A stretch of 64,000 nt of DNA from Brucella oryzae (GCA_012103035.1 JAAVLL010000002.1:806001-870000), one strand, 5' to 3'; counted from the stretch's first letter, positions 9,280 to 18,945 are shown. Program-made: numbers and translations. Notes: generated by a model not told the origin, from the letters alone.

Positions 9280-9330
9280 TTTCTCGCCTCAGCATCGACT
9301 TTTCACACGGTGATGACAGCAAATTTGTTT

Positions 9331-9361
9331 TGTTGACATCAACAGTCATGTTTATTAATCA
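9331..9361 (+). promoter_or_regulatory. Candidate bhuA promoter with RirA (IRO) box
   Basis: 9334-9348 fits TGA-N9-TCA (a RirA operator), and overlapping it is TTGACA (9333-9338) with TAATCA 17 bases later, a plausible -35/-10 pair. A dyad TGTTGA-CA-TCAACA (9331-9344) covers the same bases. RirA bound here would block the -35. The site is also only 55 bases from the hmuP start, so it could serve both directions. Confidence 0.5.
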
Positions 9362-9491
9362 CTGCATTACTGGAATAATCGAGTCAAGTTTAAATCTCGC
9401 TTTTTCAGCGCAAGCCCGGAAGAAACCGTCTTCCCAGCCAGCACGCGGCTTTCTCTTGAGGGGAAGCCATAAACAATTGAATTTTTAGTTT

Positions 9492-9517
9492 CTTCGTCGC
9501 CCGTCGGGTCGACGAAG
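9492..9517 (+). promoter_or_regulatory. Hairpin in the bhuA leader
   Basis: CTTCGTCG and CGACGAAG form a perfect 8-bp stem with a 10-base loop, 31 bases before the bhuA start. It could affect translation or act as an attenuator; nothing further can be shown. Confidence 0.4.
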
Positions 9518-9547
9518 CGCGTCTGGTTCACGAAGGAAACATTGGAA

Positions 9548-11551
9548 ATGCGGGCGACTGGTGGGGTTCACAAACGATCAATTCTGGCGAGCACAGGGCT
9601 CGCTGTCATTCTGGTGGCAATGACGTCACAAGCCTTTGCGCAGGAACAAAAGCCTCTGAAGAAGCTGGCGTTGCGTTGAAGACGATCACCATTCGCCGGG
9701 CGACCGACGCGCAGGCGCCGACGTCCGTGGCGGCACCGGTCGGTAGGGTCGACCGCGAAGAGATCAATCGTTTCGGTGGCACGAAGCTTGATGACGTGTT
9801 GCGTGGCACGGCTGGCGTGTTCACCCTGCAAAACGGTTCCAATCCCGGCGTTGCAGTCAATATCCGTGGTTTCGAAGGCTCCGGTCGTGTCAACATGATG
9901 ATCGACGGCGTGCCGCAGAACTACCGCAACACCGCACACGATGCGCAGGGCTATGCCTATATCGATCCGAACCTGCTATCCGAAATCGACGTGACGCGCG
10001 GCGCGGTAACGACCGAAGGCGGCACCGCCCTTGCAGGCAGCGTCAATTTCCGCACGCTCGGCGTCGATGATGTCATTCTCGACGGCAAGGACAAGGGCGT
10101 TCTCGGCCGCGCTTCCTGGGGCAGCAATGGCACCGGCTTCTCTGAAATGCTGGCAGGTGCTGCCCGTGTCAATTCCATCGGGATTGTTGCGGCCATCAGC
10201 CGTCACGATTCCAACGATTACAAGAACGGCGACGGCGCAACCGTCGAGAAGTCCGGCGAGGAGTGACGTCTGGCCTCTTCAAAGCCGAATTCGGCCTTGG
10301 CGAAGATCAGAAGCTGACGCTTGGCGGCGTGCTCTACAACAACCACTACGGAACATATGCCACCGGTTACCGCCCTGGAACCTATACAATCTACGATATG
10401 TTCCTGCAGAACCGCACGTTCTTTGCTCAATATAATTACAACCCGTCCGACAACGATCTCATCGACCTCGATGTCAACATCTACCACAACAGCACGCTGC
10501 AGAACTGGGTGGGCGGCAATGGCAGCTATGTCGGGCGTCAGATTTCAACGGACACCACAGGCATGACCGCCTCGAACACGTCACGCTTCACCTTTGGTGA
10601 TGTAGCCGTCGCGTGGAAGAACGGCTTTGAAATCAATCACGATAGTGCGGGCGGCAGCAACACTGGTGTTAACCCCGCAGATGCCACGTCTAATCGTGGG
10701 GCGGTTTTCTCGGAAGCGACCTGGAATTATCAAGCACTGCAGGTCGTTACCGGCCTCCGTTATGATTATTTCAAGCTTGAAAGCGAAGATGGGACAGTTT
10801 CCAACAACGATAGCGAATTCAGCCCCAAGATCACCGTCGCCTATAATGTGACCGACTGGCTGCAGCCATATATCACTTATGCGCATTCAATGCGTTCACC
10901 AAGCCTGCAGGAAACATTCCTTGGCGGCGTGGCGCATGCCGGAACAGGAAGGTTGCGAGGTAACCCTGATTTGCGTCCCGAAAAGCAGCGGGGCTGGGAA
11001 TTCGGCGTCAATATCGCTCGCGACGGCATCTTCACTGCGGAAGACGGTCTGCGCATCAAAGCCAATTATTACATGATGCGAGTTGAAGACTATATCACGG
11101 CTTCCAGCACGAACAGTCAGTTCATCAACGTGGATGGCACTTCCGATGTAAAGGGCTTCGAACTTGACGCGCGTTATGATGCTGGCTTCGCCTTCGGCGG
11201 CATCGCCTATACGCATTCCACCTCCGAACTTCCGGAACAAACGGCGGGCCTCGGGGCAAACCAGTATCTGCCGGAAGATGTCGTAACGGTTACAGCCGGA
11301 GCGCGCTTCTTCGAACGCAAGCTTGAGAGCGGTCTACGTGTTCAGCACGTTTCGAGCGGCAGAAGCATCACGGGAAACGATACCGATCCCTACACATTGG
11401 TCGATGTCTTCGCGAAGTACAAATTCACCGACACAGTCGATCTTTCGCTTCAGGTGCTCAATATTGCCGACAAGGAATTCACCCCTGCCCTCAGCACCTA
11501 TGGTTCTGGCCGGGGGCGCACATTCCTCGTCTCGACCCAGTTCAATTTTAG
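9548..11551 (+). CDS. bhuA: TonB-dependent heme receptor BhuA, three frame breaks
   Basis: The outer-membrane heme receptor. It starts at ATG 9548 with a signal peptide (…GLAVILVAMTSQAFAQ). KTITI is the likely TonB box. The plug domain contains VLRGTAGVFTLQNGSN…NIRGFEGSGRVNMMIDGVPQ, and barrel segments follow, including the receptor motif region YAHSMRSPSLQE…GNPDLRPEKQRGWEFG. The frame breaks at about 9652 (A run), 10257 (GG) and 11549 (T run). The last hides the true stop: the protein should end …FLVSTQFNF, the usual terminal phenylalanine, at 11551. The reading that continues to 11648 is artificial. RirA control is likely. Confidence 0.92.
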
Positions 11552-11651
11552 ACTTTCAGAGAGGTGTTTTCTCCCCTCTCTCATGATCGTCACATCTGCG
11601 AAGTCCGACCATCCTGACCGCGGGCGGCCTTCTGATCCCAGGATGTGACGC

Positions 11652-11681
11652 GGCGAGTGCAGTCCTACCGCTGCACTCGCC
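11652..11681 (+). terminator. Hairpin after bhuA
   Basis: GGCGAGTGCAG and CTGCACTCGCC form a perfect 11-bp stem with an 8-base loop, 100 bases after the repaired bhuA stop. The downstream sequence has no clean T run. Confidence 0.55.
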
Positions 11682-11760
11682 GGAAATTGTATAGTTAAAG
11701 CGTTTCCAGCCCTGACGGGAATCGTCAAAAATGCTCTAACTGTTTTATTAACCCGCATCT

Positions 11761-11792
11761 CATCCGAAAACCGCTTTGCACTTTTCGGGATG
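11761..11792. repeat. Intergenic palindrome, rhizobial type
   Basis: CATCCGAAAA and TTTTCGGGATG are inverted arms around an 11-base spacer. The sequence has the look of dispersed intergenic palindromes common in Brucellaceae. It lies between bhuA and the monooxygenase gene. Confidence 0.45.
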
Positions 11793-11832
11793 CGCTATAG
11801 CCAGTCCCCAACCTGATGGAAAAGGATCAGCA

Positions 11833-12147
11833 ATGTTCATAGCCATGAATCGCTTCAAGGTTCGCCTCGGCAGCGAAGCCGACTTCGAGACCGTCTGGAA
11901 AAATCGTGACTCGAAACTGTCGGAACTTCCCGGTTTTGAGAGTTTTCACCTTCTGCGCGGCGCAACAAACGAAGAGGAAGGCTACACGCTTTATGCTTCG
12001 CATACCGTCTGGCGCAATCGCGATGATTTCGTCGCCTGGACCAAGTCCGAACAGTTTCGCGATGCACATCGCAACGCTGGAGACAATAAGCCGCTCTATC
12101 TCGGACCTCCGCAGTTTGAAGGTTTCAGCTCAGTTCTCGGCTCCTGA
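11833..12147 (+). CDS. IsdG-like heme-degrading monooxygenase (ABM fold)
   Basis: An intact 104-residue protein of the antibiotic-biosynthesis-monooxygenase fold. It carries Asn6, Trp69 and His79; the ten-residue Trp-His spacing and the early Asn match the Asn7/Trp67/His77 catalytic set of IsdG-type heme oxygenases, so I infer that it opens the heme ring and frees iron in the cytoplasm. Brucella BhuQ and rhizobial HmuQ are known relatives with this role; I cannot tell whether this is the same orthologue, so I give no symbol. It lies downstream of the heme receptor, behind an AAAGGA site. A non-heme ABM function is the alternative. Confidence 0.7.
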   Translation: MFIAMNRFKVRLGSEADFETVWKNRDSKLSELPGFESFHLLRGATNEEEGYTLYASHTVWRNRDDFVAWTKSEQFRDAHRNAGDNKPLYLGPPQFEGFSSVLGS

Positions 12148-12197
12148 TGGGTGAAAGAAACAACTATCCACAAGATGCGGCGAAATAGCGCACAATA

Positions 12198-12228
12198 TCA
12201 TGACGGTGCCCTTTGAACACCGTCATGA
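12198..12228 (+). terminator. Hairpin after the heme monooxygenase gene
   Basis: TCATGACGGTG and CACCGTCATGA form a perfect 11-bp stem around nine bases, about 50 bases after the stop. It has no T run. Confidence 0.5.
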
Positions 12229-12276
12229 CAATGGCAAACGACCAATTATCGTTTAAAGATAGCTATTTAACTCATA

Positions 12277-12319
12277 TTTAGAATAATTCTAAGTTATTGA
12301 TTTTTAGAACGTTTCAAAA
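12277..12319 (+). promoter_or_regulatory. Tandem Irr (ICE) boxes upstream of bfd-bfr
   Basis: TTTAGAATAATTCTAAG (12277-12293) matches the ICE consensus TTTAGAA-N3-TTCTAAA except at the last base or two. A second copy, TTTAGAACGTTTCAAAA (12303-12319), has one further mismatch. Centres are 26 bases apart. Irr repression of iron-storage genes under iron limitation is established in alphaproteobacteria. The rest of the 450-base gap before bfd holds a possible small ORF (12443-12565). Confidence 0.75.
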
Positions 12320-12442
12320 ACATAAAATTGACAGATTGGAGCTTCACCGGTCATAACTTGACTTAATTTGGTGGGTTTAAAACCACCATTTAAGTATTGC
12401 CTTTAATGTTCGGGCCTTTAACCCTTGCAATTGGAGGAACCC

Positions 12443-12565
12443 TTGACCGGTTCAGTTCGGCCTCGCGCCACGAATGAAATAAAGCTGCCAGCCTTTCCAG
12501 GCAGCGATACAGTTAAAGTAAAAAGTGAGCCGGTAAAGTCTCTATTTGATGCTTTCTGCATCTAA
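12443..12565 (+). CDS. Possible 40-residue leader ORF
   Basis: GGAGGA (12433-12438) is followed at good spacing by a TTG codon opening 40 codons (LTGSVRPRATNEIKLPAFPG…SLFDAFCI) that end at TAA 12565, 33 bases before bfd. The site is strong and the ORF lies just downstream of the Irr boxes, so an iron-controlled small protein or leader peptide is possible. I recognise no family, and TTG starts are rare, so this is a candidate only. Confidence 0.3.
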   Translation: MTGSVRPRATNEIKLPAFPGSDTVKVKSEPVKSLFDAFCI

Positions 12566-12598
12566 TTTCAGCTTTGCGAGCATGGAAGATAGTTTCTC

Positions 12599-12879
12599 AT
12601 GCTAGTCTGCAGCTGCAACGTTATTACCGATAAAGACATCGAAGCTGTTGTTATCGAGCTTCTCGATCAGGATTGCTGGCAACTTATCGTTCCTGGCACC
12701 GTCTATAATGCCATGTCCAAGCGCGGCCGTTGCTGTGGCTGCTTCCCAAACGTCGTAGAAACGATCATAAGGGTGACTGAAGAGTATCATCTTCGTCATA
12801 ACCAAATGGACGAAAACGTGGTCCAGTTCATGGATCGTGTACGTTCTCTACGCGACAAATTCGGGAGTTCATGGAATGA
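12599..12879 (+). CDS. bfd: Bacterioferritin-associated ferredoxin Bfd
   Basis: A small [2Fe-2S] protein that donates electrons to bacterioferritin to release stored iron. It begins [14 protein letters not shown], and the ligand set C-x-C … C-C-G-C (CSC at 4-6, then GRCCGC near residue 49) is the BFD motif. As written the frame runs on to 12910, ending inside bfr. If one C is restored near 12863 the protein ends KFREFME with its TGA (12877-12879) overlapping the bfr start in the coupled ATGA form; I favour that. The C-terminal extension beyond the BFD core is usual in rhizobial forms. It is controlled by the upstream ICE boxes. Confidence 0.8.
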
Positions 12880-13361
12880 AAGGCGAACCAAAGGTCATCG
12901 AGCGGCTTAACGAGGCATTGTTCCTCGAGCTTGGCGCTGTAAACCAGTACTGGCTTCACTACCGCCTCCTCAACGACTGGGGCTTCACGCGTCTTGCCAA
13001 GAAGGAACGGGAAGAATCCATCGAAGAAATGCATCATGCCGACAAGCTGATTGACCGCATCATTTTCCTCGAAGGTCACCCGAACCTGCAGACCGTATCT
13101 CCGCTGCGCATCGGCCAGAACGTCAAGGAAGTTCTGGAAGCGGACCTTGCAGGCGAATACGACGCACGCGCTTCCTACAAGAAGTCTCGCGAAATCTGCG
13201 ACGAACTCGGCGACTATGTTTCCAAGCAGCTTTTCGATGAGCTTCTGGCCGACGAGGAAGGTCATATCGACTTCCTCGAAACCCAACTCGACCTTCTCGC
13301 CAAGATCGGCGAAGAGCGTTATGGTCAGCTCAATGCGGCTCCGGCCGATCAGGCTGAATAA
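12876..13361 (+). CDS. bfr: Bacterioferritin
   Basis: An intact 161-residue 24-mer cage protein that oxidises and stores iron. Ferroxidase ligands are visible: Glu18 in [15 protein letters not shown], Glu51 and His54 in EEMHHAD (Met52 is the heme axial ligand), Glu94 in [11 protein letters not shown] and the EEGH pair near 127-130. It starts at ATG 12876 and is probably translationally coupled to bfd. Bfr/Bfd together store iron and return it on demand, and the operon carries Irr operators. A strong terminator follows at 13382. Confidence 0.97.
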   Translation: MKGEPKVIERLNEALFLELGAVNQYWLHYRLLNDWGFTRLAKKEREESIEEMHHADKLIDRIIFLEGHPNLQTVSPLRIGQNVKEVLEADLAGEYDARASYKKSREICDELGDYVSKQLFDELLADEEGHIDFLETQLDLLAKIGEERYGQLNAAPADQAE

Positions 13362-13381
13362 GCCAATCGTCATTATTGATG

Positions 13382-13413
13382 AAAGCCGGCGTCTTTTGCT
13401 CCGGCTTTTTCTC
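13382..13413 (+). terminator. Rho-independent terminator of bfd-bfr
   Basis: AAAGCCGG and CCGGCTTT form a stem with an 11-base loop, followed by TTCTC with T-rich sequence. Confidence 0.8.
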
Positions 13414-13485
13414 ATCTCAACTTTTCCGTCGCCCCTTTATCGTGATATTCCGCGTGCAATTTTCCGACACTCGCGAGGTATCATC

Positions 13486-13712
13486 ATGAGCGCACCGCGC
13501 GTCAGTTTCGTTTCACTCGCCTGCCCGAAGGCGCTTGTCGATCGGAACGTATCATCACCAGCCTCCGCTCCAAGGACTGTACGCGCGAGAATGCTCCGGA
13601 AATCGACGGCAGCGTTCACATCCAGTTGCGCCGCCCGCTTCGCGTCGGCGACATCGTGACGGTGGAGATCGAAGCAGGCGACGCTTACAATCTGCATGGC
13701 ATCGCGGTCTGA
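13486..13712 (+). pseudogene. rimO: rimO remnant with about 1.1 kb internal deletion
   Basis: RimO is the radical-SAM enzyme that methylthiolates ribosomal protein S12. The start [19 protein letters not shown] and, after restoring one T near 13543, [10 protein letters not shown] are the RimO N-terminus. The reading then jumps straight to [20 protein letters not shown] and ends at 13712, which is the C-terminal TRAM domain. About 360 residues are missing, including the radical-SAM CxxxCxxC centre, so the product cannot work. The join lies at a cgctcc-aag site where the two parent sequences probably matched. Either a real microhomology deletion or an assembly collapse explains it. The stop overlaps the next gene's start. 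Confidence 0.85.
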
Positions 13713-14178
13713 TGGCGGTGGAAACTGCCCTAACGATCAGAAAAGCCATCTCGGCTGACGTGGCGGTAATCGTCGCCATGCTGGCTGATGACGCTCTCGG
13801 CGCAAAGCGCGAAGACACAAGCCTTCCATTGCGGGATGAGTATCGCAACGCCTTTGCGGCAATTGATGCCGACCCCAACCAGCTTCTCGCCGTCGTGGAA
13901 CGAGATGGCGAGATTATCGGCTGCATGCAGATCAGCTTCATACCCGGTCTGTCGCGGTTGGGCATGTGGCGCGGACAGATCGAAAGCGTACGGATTGCAA
14001 GCCACATTCGTGGCGGTGGAATAGGCCGCCAGATGATTGGGTGGGCAATCGAGCAGTGCCGCGAGCGCGGCTGCGGTCTGGTACAGCTCACGACCGACAA
14101 ATCACGCGCCGATGCGCTGCGTTTTATCAGTCGCTCGGATTCATGGATAGTCACGAAGGGCTTAAGCTTTCGCTTTAA
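13712..14178 (+). CDS. GNAT-family acetyltransferase, one frame break
   Basis: An acetyltransferase of about 155 residues. It starts at ATG 13712, overlapping the rimO stop (TGATG), which suggests coupling. The motif A region IRGGGIGRQMIGWAIEQCRERG is the acetyl-CoA pyrophosphate loop (R/Q-x-x-G-x-G/A). A T run one base short near 14123 breaks the end; repaired, it reads RADALRFYQSLGFMDSHEGL KLSL, a standard GNAT C-terminus. The substrate is unknown. Confidence 0.85.
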
Positions 14179-14207
14179 CAAGCAGCTTCAATCCGTTTTG
14201 ATAAAAC

Positions 14208-14233
14208 TAAAAGGGCGCTTTGGGCGCCCTTTT
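14208..14233. terminator. Bidirectional terminator
   Basis: AAAAGGGCGC and GCGCCCTTTT form a stem between the convergent GNAT gene and the BMP-family gene, with T/A runs on both sides. Confidence 0.75.
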
Positions 14234-14252
14234 CCATTCAGTCTTAAAAATT

Positions 14253-15317
14253 CTACTGCGGCAGCTTGTCGTCCACGCCAGCGACGTAGAAGTTGAGGCC
14301 CAGCAGGGTCTTGTCGTCAGCCTGTTCGCCTTCTTTCAGCCAGACGGAGCCGTCCTGCTTCTTGATCGGGCCGGTGAAAGGCTTCAGTTCGCCTGACTTG
14401 ATCTTGGCTTCGGTTTCTTCGGCCAGTTTCTTCACGTCGTCCGGCATATTGGTATAAGGAGCCATCTTCACAAGGCCTTCCTTCATACCCCACCAGACGT
14501 TCTGGCTCTTCCAGCTGCCGTCGAGAACGGCCTTGGTGCGGTCGATATAGTACGGCCCCATTCGTCCACGACAGCGGTAAGCTGCGTGTCCGGTGCGAAC
14601 TTGATCATGTCCGAAGCCTGGCCGAAAGCCTTGATCCCGCGATCATGCGCCACCTGAATAGCAGCAGTGGAATCGGTATGCTGGGTGATGATGTCCACCC
14701 CTGATCGATCAGAGCCTTGGCCGCATCGGCTTCCTTGCCAGGATCGAACCAGGAATTCGCCCAGATCACCTTGACCTTGAAGTCTGGATTGACCGACTGG
14801 GCACCGAGCATGAATGCATTGATGCCCTGCACCACTTCCGGAACCGGCACGGAAGCGATGTAACCCGCGACACCCTTGGTCGACATCTTGGCGGCGATCA
14901 CACCCTGCACATAACGGCCTTCATAGAAGCGCGCATTATAGGCAGACATGTTGTCGGCGGTCTTGTAGCCGGTCGCATGCTCGAACTTCACGTCCGGGAA
15001 TTTCTTGGCGACCTTGAGGGTCGGGTCCATATAGCCGAACGACGTCGTGAAGATCAGCTTGTTGCCGGCACGCGCCAAACGTTCGATGGAACGTTCGGCA
15101 TCCGCACCTTCCGGCACGTTTTCAAGATAGGTGGTTTCAATCTTGTCGCCGAGCGCCTCGATCAGCTCCTTGCGGGCCTGATCGTGCTGATAGGTCCAGC
15201 CGAAATCGCCGGGAGGTCCGATATAGATGAAGCCTACTTTCAGTTTTTCCTCTGCATGTGCCGCGCCGCCAAGCATAAAGCTTGCGGCAGTGGCCATAGC
15301 CATAAGCGTCTTTTCAT
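14253..15317 (-). CDS. BMP-family ABC transporter binding protein, three frame breaks
   Basis: A periplasmic binding protein of the basic-membrane-protein (PnrA/Med) family, normally for purine nucleosides. It starts at ATG 15317; a short A run hides the proper MKKTLMAMATAASFMLGGAAHAEE signal peptide start. The mature N-terminus KVGFIYIGPPGDFGWTYQHD is the family hallmark, and the later GIKAFGQASDMIKFAP segment lies after a break near 14700. A further break near 14560 precedes the end (…YVAGVDDKLPQ). It is the last gene of an operon with two permeases and a double ATPase. Confidence 0.88.
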
Positions 15318-15397
15318 GTTCCCTGCACTCCTTGTTTTACCCACTAACCAAAACGAAAACCCTTGGGACGGTTTGCGTTTACCCCTCACCCGTTCTT

Positions 15398-16316
15398 TTA
15401 CCGGTCCGGCACGAACGGCTTGCCGAGCGAAGCCGGCGTATTCATCATCGTCAGGCGTTTGTTGCGCGAGATGATGACCAGCACCACAATCGTCGCGAGA
15501 TAAGGCAGCGCAGACAAAACTGCGAGGGCAAGCCAAAGCCAAGCGCCTGCGCATGAAGCTGGCCGATGGTCACCGCGCCGAACAAGTAGGCACCAATCAG
15601 TACGCGCCACGGTCGCCACGAAGCGAAAACGACAAGAGCAAGAGCGATCCAGCCACGCCCGGCGGTCATGTTTTCCACCCATTGCGGAACGTAGACGAGC
15701 GAGAGTTGCGCGCCCGCAAGACCGGCGCAAGCACCGCCGAACAGAACCGCCAGATAGCGCGTACGCACCACATGCACGCCGAGCGCATGGGCCGAGCCAT
15801 GGCTATCGCCGATGGCACGCAATGTAAGCCCTGCTCGCGTGCGGAACAGAAACCATGCCACGCCTACAACCAGCAGAATGGACATATAGAAAATGGGGTC
15901 CTGACCGAAGAGGAAGCGCCCGACAAGCGGCAGGTCAGTCAGATAGGGAATATGGATCGGGTTCAGTCGCACGCCGGGAAGCCCGACAAAGCTTTCGCCA
16001 AGCAAGGCCGATGCGCCAACGCCGAGGATTGTCAGCGCCAGTCCGGTTGCCACCTGATTGGTGACGAGTATGAGCGTCAGAAAGCCGAAAACGGCAGAAA
16101 AAGCGCACCGACCAGAACAGCGGCAAACAAGCCCAGCCAGGCCGAGTCGGTCATTTGTGCAATGGCGAAGCCGGACACCGCCCCCATCAGCATCATACCC
16201 TCGACACCGAGATTGAGAACGCCGGAGCGTTCCACGACAAGCTCGCCGATGGCAGCGATCAGGAGCGGCGTCGCCGCCGTTGCAATCGTGAGAAGAATAG
16301 CCTGCGTCAAATCCAT
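15398..16316 (-). CDS. ABC transporter permease 2 (BMP type), two frame breaks
   Basis: An inner-membrane permease of the branched-chain/ribose-type fold. It starts at ATG 16316 (MDLTQAILLTIATAATPLLIAAIGE). The segment ERSGVLNLGVEGMMLMGA is typical of the nucleoside permease pair. Frame breaks lie near 16070 and 15540; the last piece ends PASLGKPFVPDR. It begins 4 bases after the previous permease ends, so the two are co-translated. Confidence 0.87.
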
Positions 16317-16320
16317 GAGA

Positions 16321-17404
16321 TCAGGCCTTTCCCGCTTGGCGACCGGATATGAACCGAATGCGATAAAGGATGAGTGTATCGCAGGCGAGCACGAAGAATA
16401 GGATCATGCCCTGAAACACACGCGCGGATTTTTCCGAGATGCCGATGGAAACCTGTGCGGCCTCACCGCCAAGATAGGAAAGCGCTAGCACCAGACCGGC
16501 TGCTATCGCTCCCAGCGGATTGAGGCGCCCGAGAAACGCGACGATGATTGCAGTAAAACCGTAGCCCGGAGAAATGACCGGGCGAAGCTGCCCGATAGCT
16601 CCCGAAGTTTCCGCAATGCCCGCAAGCCCTGCAAGCGCGCCCGAGAGGGCGAAAACAAAGAACACCATCCTGCCCGCGCTGAAACCGGCAAAGCGCCCTG
16701 CGCGCGGGCTTTGGCCGATAACCTTGACCTCAAATCCCTCAGCGTGTGCTTGAGCAGGAACCAGACGGCAACCGCCACAACGAGCGCAAAGATGAAGCCC
16801 CAATGCGCACGACCGGATGCGCTCCAGATTTCCGGCAGAATAGCGCTATCGTTGAACTGGCGCGTTTCCGGGAAATTATAGCCTTCCGGGTTGCGCCACG
16901 GCCCGCGCACCAGCCAGTCGAGGAACAGCGCGCGACGTAGACAAGCATGAGGCTGGTCAGGATTTCATTGGTATTGAAGCGCACTTTCAGCAATGCCGGA
17001 ATGGATGCATAAGCCGCGCCACCCGCCATCCCCATCAGCATCATCAAGGGCAGAACCAGCCATGACTGCACATCGGGAAACATGACGGGCAGGACCGATC
17101 CCGCTATGGCACCGGCGATAAACTGTCCCTCGGCACCGATATTCCAGTTATTGGATAGAAAACAGACGCAAAGGCCGACCGCGATCAGGATCAGCGGAGC
17201 CGCCTTCACCAGAAGCTCATGCCATGACCAGATATCGAAAAGCGGCTCGACGAAGAAGACATAGAGCGCATGCAGCGGTTCCTTGCCCATCAGGGCAAAG
17301 GCAATAGCTCCGAAAACCAGCGTCAGCGACAGCGCAAGCAATGGCGACAAGGCGCTGAAAAGTTTCGATGGCTGCGGGCGTTTGACGAGTTCGATCCGCA
17401 TCAT
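16321..17404 (-). CDS. ABC transporter permease 1 (BMP type), two frame breaks
   Basis: The partner permease, about 360 residues with about nine helices. It starts at ATG 17404, overlapping the ATPase stop by four bases (ATGA). The N-terminal half contains FLSNNWNIGAEGQFIAGA, the family motif, and the C-terminal half contains LSGALAGLAGIAETSGAIGQ. Frame breaks lie near 16930 and 16740. It ends RFISGRQAGKA. Confidence 0.87.
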
Positions 17405-18945
17405 GCAGCTTCTCCGGAAATACCACCCATGAGAAGGCCGATCTTTTCCAGAGTTACATCGGCAATCGGCAGAGGATCGGAAAGCTGGCCATGATTCATC
17501 ACGGCAATGCGGTCACTGATTTCAAGAAGCTCATCAAGATCCTGGCTGATGACGAGAACTGCGGAACCGGAACGCGCAAGATCGACAAGCGCCTGCCGGA
17601 TGTGCGCCGCAGCCCCGCGTCGACGCCCCATGTCGGCTGGTTCACAACCATGACCGATGGTGAGCGATCAAGCTCACGCCCGATGATGAATTTCTGCAGG
17701 TTTCCGCCGGAAAGGGCAGAGGCAGGCGGATTTTCAGCGCTCTTGCGCACATCCATCCGTTCAATAATGCGTTTTGCGGCCGCCCGAAGCGCACTCTCTG
17801 CGATCAGCTTCATCTTGCCGCCACGCAGGAACATTTTCGCATCCGTCCTGTAACGGGACAAGAACAGATTGTCGGTGAGCGACATTGTCGGAACCGCGCC
17901 ATGACCAAGCCGCTCCTCCGGCACGAAAGCGGCCCCATCATGCGTCTTGCGCTAATGCCAGCCTTGCCTGCATCCTTTCCGCGAATGCGCACATTCGATG
18001 GATTTGACTGCAGTACTTCCCGGAAACGGCTTCGAAGAATTCACCCTGCCCGTTGCCTGCCACCCCGGCAATACCGACAACCTCGCCCGCGGCGACCGAG
18101 AGAGAAATATCCTTCAATGCCGTCGAAAAGGGCGCGCGGCGGCTGCGACAGTGACCTGATTTCCAAAAGCGCTTCATTACCGGCATTTACTGCCGCAATG
18201 GGGCTGCGTGCCACAACGTTGATGTCATTGCCAACCATCATACGGGCGAGCGATGCAGCAGTCTCTTTACGTGGATCGCAATGCGCAACAACTTTGCCAT
18301 GTCGCAGCACGGTTGCGCGGTCACAAAGCCGTTTCACCTCTTCCAGACGGTGGCTGATATAAAGGATCGACTTGCCTTCTGCTTTCAGACGCTCCAGCGT
18401 TTCAAATAGCTTGTCGGCTTCCTGCGGCGTCAGCACCGAAGTCGGCTCATCCAGAATGATAAGATCCGGCTTCTGAAGAAGGCAGCGCACAATTTCGATA
18501 CGCTGGCGTTCGCCAACTGACAGATCACCAACATGGGCCTGCGGATCAACCGGAAGACCGTATGTTTTGCCAACCTCATGTGCACGCTTTGCAACGTCTG
18601 AAAGTGGTAATGAACGGTCGAGCGACAAGGCGATGTTTTCAGCGGCGGTAAGCGAGTCGAACAGCGAAAAATGCTGAAAAACCATGCCAATGCCGAGTTT
18701 TCTTGCGGCAGCAGGCTCGTTTATCGTAACTGGCTGCCCCTTCCACACGATTTCGCCTTCGAGGGGTTGGAGCGCTCCGAACAGCATTTTCACAAAAGTG
18801 GACTTTCCGGCGCCGTTTTCACCCAGAAGCGCGTGATCTCACCCTCCCCGATGGTGAGATCAATACCATCGCAGGCCCGCTGACCAAATACTTTCGTGAG
18901 CCGGCGGACATCCAGAAGAGGCCGGTCGGTTAAAGGCGCTGTCAT
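17401..18945 (-). CDS. Double-domain ABC transporter ATPase (BMP type), several frame breaks
   Basis: A fused two-domain ATPase of about 515 residues, like sugar/nucleoside importers. It starts at ATG 18945 (MTAPLTDRPLLDVRRLTKVF). The first Walker A (GENGAGKST) is split by a missing base near 18833. Domain 1 continues with GMVFQHFSLFDSLTAAENI, signature LSVGERQRIEI and Walker B LIILDEPTSVL. Domain 2 shows AGEVVGIAGVAGNGQGEFFE and signature ALSGGNLQKFIIGREL. At least four breaks occur (near 18833, 18130, 17930 and 17610). It heads the operon ATPase-permease-permease-binding protein. Confidence 0.88.

Noticed and set aside
11552..11648. C-terminal extension of the bhuA frame
   Set aside because: Restoring one T gives a stop right after the usual terminal Phe; the extra residues match nothing in the family.
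15553..16401. Plus-strand 282-codon ORF
   Set aside because: A shadow of the two ABC permease genes on the opposite strand, which show clear membrane-protein sequence.
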